Shown: one piece after another, positions 60,752 to 64,000 of the stretch
Numbering within the stretch: the first letter of the stretch is position 1
How the letters are laid out: each line of letters opens with the position of its first letter
Origin: Arcticibacter sp045629565
GTDB lineage: Bacteria; Bacteroidota; Bacteroidia; Sphingobacteriales; Sphingobacteriaceae
Assembly: GCF_045629565.1 (NCBI RefSeq)
Contig: NZ_JAZQRL010000126.1
Location: 62,001 to 126,000 of the forward strand
Length of the DNA stretch: 64,000 nt
Reading direction: 5' to 3'
Notes under the pieces: model-generated
The model's database searches: none
Told to the model about the DNA's origin: nothing
Seen by the model: the letters and a program-made list of their open reading frames with translations, nothing else
Made by a program: the position numbers and the translations under genes

Positions 60752-62098
60752 CTACGAAATCATCTTTCTTACAAATACATTATAATTCTCCTGCTTCTCA
60801 ACATAAACGGGTGTACCTTTCTCCAGATATCCGTCGAGTGCAATAGCATCGTACCAAACCCCCTCGATCTCAATCTTTCCGGACGGACGCATGTCGGTTT
60901 TAGCAAACCCTTCTTTTCCGACAATGCCGGCGGACTGCTTTCCGCTAACATATCCAAGATCAGACCGCTGTTCATCTTCCAGTACCAACCTTCTGAAAAC
61001 AGGTGTTTTCATGATCGATTTTCCGAGTATAACGGATATTACGATAGAAGCAACCATAGAGAACAGCACGATGATTACCGCCGTGGTCAGCTGTTCAGAG
61101 CCTGTAACATTGAAGTCAAAAAAGTCATTCAAAACCATACTCAAGGCCAATCCGGCCACTATACAAATAATACCTAAGATCCCTGCTACTCCAAAACCCG
61201 GAATAACAAATACTTCCAGCAGCAGCAAAACAATTCCGACCAGGAAAAGGCCGATCTCCCAATGAGCAGCCAGACCTTCCAAATATAACGGCGCGAAGAA
61301 CAATGCTGCGGCTACGACTGAAACGAGCAGAGCAAATCCTATGCCCGGCGTTTGCATTTCGAAATAGATCCCGCCTATTATCAGAAGAATCAAAAAACCA
61401 CTAACCACCGGAGATATCAGAAACGCAATGATGCGATCAATGGTGGTCACCTGGTGATCTATACGATTTTTGAGGTCCAGTCCTTCCGCCGTAAAAATTT
61501 GCTCAACATCAGCAGCCTCGGCCTGGCAATAGCCAACTTTAATTGCCTCTTTACTGGTTAATGTAAGAACCTTCCCTTTGGGATTAACATCTTTTATTTC
61601 CACATCCGGATCTACAAAGGCTTCGGCGATCCGTGGATCGCGGCCCTTAGCCTCGGCCGTTGCCCGCATGAGTCCACGCATGTATGACTGGTATTTTTCA
61701 GGCAGTACGGTACCTTTGGTATCGACTACGCTGGCTGCACCGATACTTGCACCTGGCTTCATATAGATCTTGTCACAGGCGATTGATATCAAAGCTCCTG
61801 CTGACGCTGCATTATTATCAATGAAAACAATGGTTTTCATACGCGAATTCAAAATGGCAGATCTGATCGAATCAGCATACTCGACCATCCCACCGAAGGT
61901 ATTCATCCGGATGATGACCGTGGAGGCACCCAACTGGTTAGCTTGATCAAATGCCTTTTTCGTTTGCCTCCATGATGGGGGGCCAATCTCATCGTGCAGA
62001 TCAAACACATATACTTTTGCTGACTGACTCCACAGCAAGACGGGGAAAAATAATGTGAAAGTCAATAATATAATTCTAACAATAGCAGAACGATTCAT
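60752..62098 (-). CDS. NfeD-type membrane-bound ClpP-class serine protease
   Basis: A 448-residue protein. I start it at 62098 (MNRSAIVRIILL), giving a good signal peptide; an upstream Met is less likely. The periplasmic ClpP-class protease domain (about 25-210) has NNAASAGALIS, with the probable catalytic Ser, and a following Lys region (DKIYMKPGASIGAAS). Four to five membrane helices come next (about 225-345), then a C-terminal OB-fold NfeD domain. It is probably involved in membrane-protein quality control, working with stomatin-like proteins in relatives; no stomatin gene is in the window. Confidence 0.88.
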   Translation of the reverse strand: MNRSAIVRIILLTFTLFFPVLLWSQSAKVYVFDLHDEIGPPSWRQTKKAFDQANQLGASTVIIRMNTFGGMVEYADSIRSAILNSRMKTIVFIDNNAASAGALISIACDKIYMKPGASIGAASVVDTKGTVLPEKYQSYMRGLMRATAEAKGRDPRIAEAFVDPDVEIKDVNPKGKVLTLTSKEAIKVGYCQAEAADVEQIFTAEGLDLKNRIDHQVTTIDRIIAFLISPVVSGFLILLIIGGIYFEMQTPGIGFALLVSVVAAALFFAPLYLEGLAAHWEIGLFLVGIVLLLLEVFVIPGFGVAGILGIICIVAGLALSMVLNDFFDFNVTGSEQLTTAVIIVLFSMVASIVISVILGKSIMKTPVFRRLVLEDEQRSDLGYVSGKQSAGIVGKEGFAKTDMRPSGKIEIEGVWYDAIALDGYLEKGTPVYVEKQENYNVFVRKMIS

Positions 62099-62115
62099 AT
62101 TTGCTAATTTTGAAA

Positions 62116-62889
62116 ATGTCTTCAACCACTAAATATACACTAAAACCGTCCCTTCGGGCAAACTTTAAGGGAATAATTTGGAAGGTTGAAACTGATGCCG
62201 CGAACCGCATTATTGCTGTCGAAACACGGAATTCTGAAAATCGCACTGCCAGCTACTCGGCATTTAACTTTGAAACCGGAAGGACGCTTTTCAAAGAGGT
62301 AACCGTGCAGGACAGTTGGCACTGGGGACTCGATATGGCTTGCCATAGCTTGGTCTATCTACACAGCTATGTAAATGAAAAGACTCCCGAGCATAAGGCA
62401 ATCATTGCACTAGACACTTCCGGAAGTATCGCCTGGCAGATCTATAACCGCACATTAGACAGTGCAATTGCAGAGGGCCTCGTTGTGTATAACCCAACGG
62501 TACAGCAGAAGCAGTATGAGTTGCTTAACCCTGTTTCGGGAATAATCGAGAAAAGCAATATCAGCAGTTTTATACCACTTGGCAGAAACATTTATTTCCC
62601 CGAAATAACAACAGACCAGGACCTCCTGAAAAGCATTGAAGAGATAGGCACACCCGTTGGGCCGGTTTCATACCTTGTTCACAATGGTAAAGAATGTGTT
62701 TCATTTCATGCCGCCGAGAATTCAATTCTATCACAATACCTGGTTATACGGACTAACGGTATCGTGATTCACGAAGAAATCCTTGAGCATAACATACAAA
62801 AACTCAATCCCGAACCGTTCTATATCGAGCAAGACCATTTATTCTGCATAAGGAATAACAAAGCAGAAATTGTGGCATATTTAGTATAA
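62116..62889 (+). CDS. DUF4905-like conserved protein, unknown function
   Basis: A 257-residue protein without signal peptide. Repeated beta-strand blocks such as IIWKVETD, SYSAFNFETGRTLF and IIALDTSGSIAWQIYN suggest a beta-propeller-like fold. From memory it resembles Sphingobacteriaceae DUF4905 proteins. I choose the ATG at 62116 over an upstream TTG. It diverges from the NfeD gene with only 17 bases between starts. It may be co-transcribed with the LysM gene 36 bases downstream. Function unknown. Confidence 0.66.
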   Translation: MSSTTKYTLKPSLRANFKGIIWKVETDAANRIIAVETRNSENRTASYSAFNFETGRTLFKEVTVQDSWHWGLDMACHSLVYLHSYVNEKTPEHKAIIALDTSGSIAWQIYNRTLDSAIAEGLVVYNPTVQQKQYELLNPVSGIIEKSNISSFIPLGRNIYFPEITTDQDLLKSIEEIGTPVGPVSYLVHNGKECVSFHAAENSILSQYLVIRTNGIVIHEEILEHNIQKLNPEPFYIEQDHLFCIRNNKAEIVAYLV

Positions 62890-62925
62890 TTGTAACCTTT
62901 TAATTTAAACATACAGAAAAAATAA

Positions 62926-63756
62926 ATGCGTTTTATTTTAGCAAGTGTTTGCATATTTGTTTCAGGCGGTGTATTTGCAAACAGCCGGCTAGACTCAGTC
63001 GGCCGTGAAAACAACAATGGAAAATTAGTTATTATCCACTCTGTAAATCCAAAAGAATCATATTACTCTATAGGCCGCTTGTACAAAGTGGCGGCAAAAG
63101 ATATTCAGTCCTTTAACAAGGTTCAAATCTTACGGCCGGGCTCGTTAGTAAAAGTTCCAACTGAGCGTCCGTTTGTCAGCGTCCTGCCGGCGGTTAATCA
63201 AGCAACCAGCGCTCAAAAGCAGGATGACGGACTTGTAGATTATAAGGTTGGCCCTAAAGAAACCTTATTTGCAATAGCCCGCAGGTTCAATACACATGTA
63301 GAGTCCATAAAGCAACTGAATAATTTAAAGGGTAATGGTCTGGCAGTAGGGCAAGTGATCAAAGTGAAGCCCGGAGCAGGTGCGCCTTTGCCCCCAGTGG
63401 AAACGGTTCTTGAAGTGGCAAAATCCGATTCTGACAGGGTCATTCCGCAAATGCCGGTGAACCGATACGGGTTGAAAGAAAAGACGGAGAAAGGAATCGC
63501 GACATGGATCTCTGATGAGAACCTGGATTCGTCAAAAATGCTTGCACTTCACAAAACTGCTCCTGTGGGTACAGTCGTCCGTATCAGCAACCCGATGACA
63601 GGCAAGACTACGTTCGCAAAGGTTGTTGGTAAGTATACTGAAAACACCACGACCAAAGACGTTATAATTGTCATTACCCAAGCTACGGCTGATCTTCTGG
63701 GTGTGCTCGACAAACGTTTCTTAGTGACTATAGACTACGGTGTTCCCAATGAATAA
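62926..63756 (+). CDS. Exported LysM-domain protein
   Basis: A 276-residue secreted protein. The signal peptide ends GGVFA (about residue 19). Two LysM domains follow, at about 36-80 (HSVNPKESYYSIGRLYKV) and 105-150 (YKVGPKETLFAIARRFN), each about 44 residues and able to bind peptidoglycan glycan chains. The C-terminal part (about 175-276, with KTAPVGTVVRISNPMTGKT) looks like a double-psi beta-barrel of the RlpA type without clear catalytic residues. It overlaps the downstream kinase start by 8 bases. Confidence 0.84.
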   Translation: MRFILASVCIFVSGGVFANSRLDSVGRENNNGKLVIIHSVNPKESYYSIGRLYKVAAKDIQSFNKVQILRPGSLVKVPTERPFVSVLPAVNQATSAQKQDDGLVDYKVGPKETLFAIARRFNTHVESIKQLNNLKGNGLAVGQVIKVKPGAGAPLPPVETVLEVAKSDSDRVIPQMPVNRYGLKEKTEKGIATWISDENLDSSKMLALHKTAPVGTVVRISNPMTGKTTFAKVVGKYTENTTTKDVIIVITQATADLLGVLDKRFLVTIDYGVPNE

Positions 63757-64000
63757 GCCTTTCGTCATCGGAATAGCAGGGGGAAGCGGCTCCGGCAAAA
63801 CATTCTTTCTTAATTGTTTCCTGCATCATTTTACAGATGATCAGGTTAGTCTTATATCGCAGGATGACTATTACAGGCCAATAGAAGATCAACCGCGGGA
63901 TGAAAATGGCTGGGTGAATTTTGATCTCCCCGAATGCATTGAAGATGAAAAGCTCTTAAACGATCTTTCGATATTGCTTCGCGGCCAATCTGTTCAGAAA
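63749..64000 (+). CDS. udk: Uridine kinase family protein, 5' part only
   Basis: The first 84 codons of a gene that continues past the window end. The P-loop IAGGSGSGKT (about 9-18), SQDDYYRP (about 43-50) and WVNFDLPE (about 62-69) match uridine-cytidine kinase of pyrimidine salvage. Its ATG overlaps the LysM stop by 8 bases in another frame, indicating translational coupling. No stop was reached. Confidence 0.88.
   Translation, partial: MNKPFVIGIAGGSGSGKTFFLNCFLHHFTDDQVSLISQDDYYRPIEDQPRDENGWVNFDLPECIEDEKLLNDLSILLRGQSVQK

Noticed and set aside
60707..61177. 156-codon plus-strand ORF antisense to the NfeD protease gene
   Set aside because: Complementary shadow of a well-supported coding region.
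1..64000. CRISPR array, phage or insertion-sequence genes
   Set aside because: No direct-repeat array, transposase, integrase or phage structural gene was seen on either strand.

Overview
The window looks like chromosomal DNA of a Bacteroidota bacterium, most probably a Sphingobacteriaceae member related to Pedobacter. This is inferred from gene families: a TamL-type Omp85 lipoprotein, the large Bacteroidota form of LptD, a LruC-domain lipoprotein, a CzcA-TolC fusion, a probable DUF4905 protein and TlpA/DUF4369 proteins. The start regions show almost no Shine-Dalgarno sequences, and several genes carry the Bacteroidota -7 promoter element TAnnTTTG. No insertion sequence, integrase, phage gene or CRISPR array was seen.

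Positions 1-12.4 kb hold a Wzx/Wzy-type exopolysaccharide locus: a Wzc-like co-polymerase, a Wzy/O-antigen-ligase-like polymerase, a Wzx flippase and seven glycosyltransferases in alternating strand blocks. A 46-residue single-pass membrane protein, not previously called, sits between a glycosyltransferase and the polymerase with overlapping start/stop codons on both sides. Positions 12.4-15.6 kb hold a palindrome-rich spacer, a Gdx-type SMR exporter, a small acidic protein, a degenerate DEAD-box protein and TruC.

Positions 16-24.7 kb are a metal-efflux cluster: a small His-rich membrane protein, CzcA fused to its own TolC-like domain through an internal signal peptide, a lipoprotein adaptor and a P2-type ATPase. 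From 24.8 to 34.3 kb come a LruC lipoprotein, a YpfJ-type metallopeptidase, a beta-barrel protein, TamL divergent from a SpoU methyltransferase, tRNA-Cys with a basic 59-residue protein downstream, a CWC-like Cys-rich protein and an OmpR-type response regulator.

From 34.4 to 50 kb the theme is envelope and core metabolism: a TlpA-like lipoprotein, GatB, KdsA, RecQ, KdsD, ManC, a barrel-like protein, a 2-oxoacid dehydrogenase E2, CinA and LptD, then a divergent amidase and MlaD. KdsA, KdsD and ManC supply Kdo and GDP-mannose for LPS and exopolysaccharide, LptD exports LPS, and TamL inserts outer-membrane proteins. From 50 to 64 kb are RNase Z, a STAS protein, PurC, PhoH, a SAM hydrolase-like protein, an MsbA-like ABC exporter, a beta-CASP nuclease, a HAD phosphatase, a Tat-exported SGNH hydrolase, small unknown ORFs, Dps, an NfeD/ClpP-class membrane protease, a DUF4905-like protein, a LysM protein and the 5' part of a uridine kinase gene that leaves the window.

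The most interesting unexplained signals are two dispersed palindromic elements with the same 10-bp core and 10-nt loop (around 12.6 and 60.0 kb), the doubly coupled micro-protein in the polysaccharide operon, the internal signal peptide of the CzcA-TolC fusion, and the back-to-back -7 elements shared by lptD and the amidase gene.
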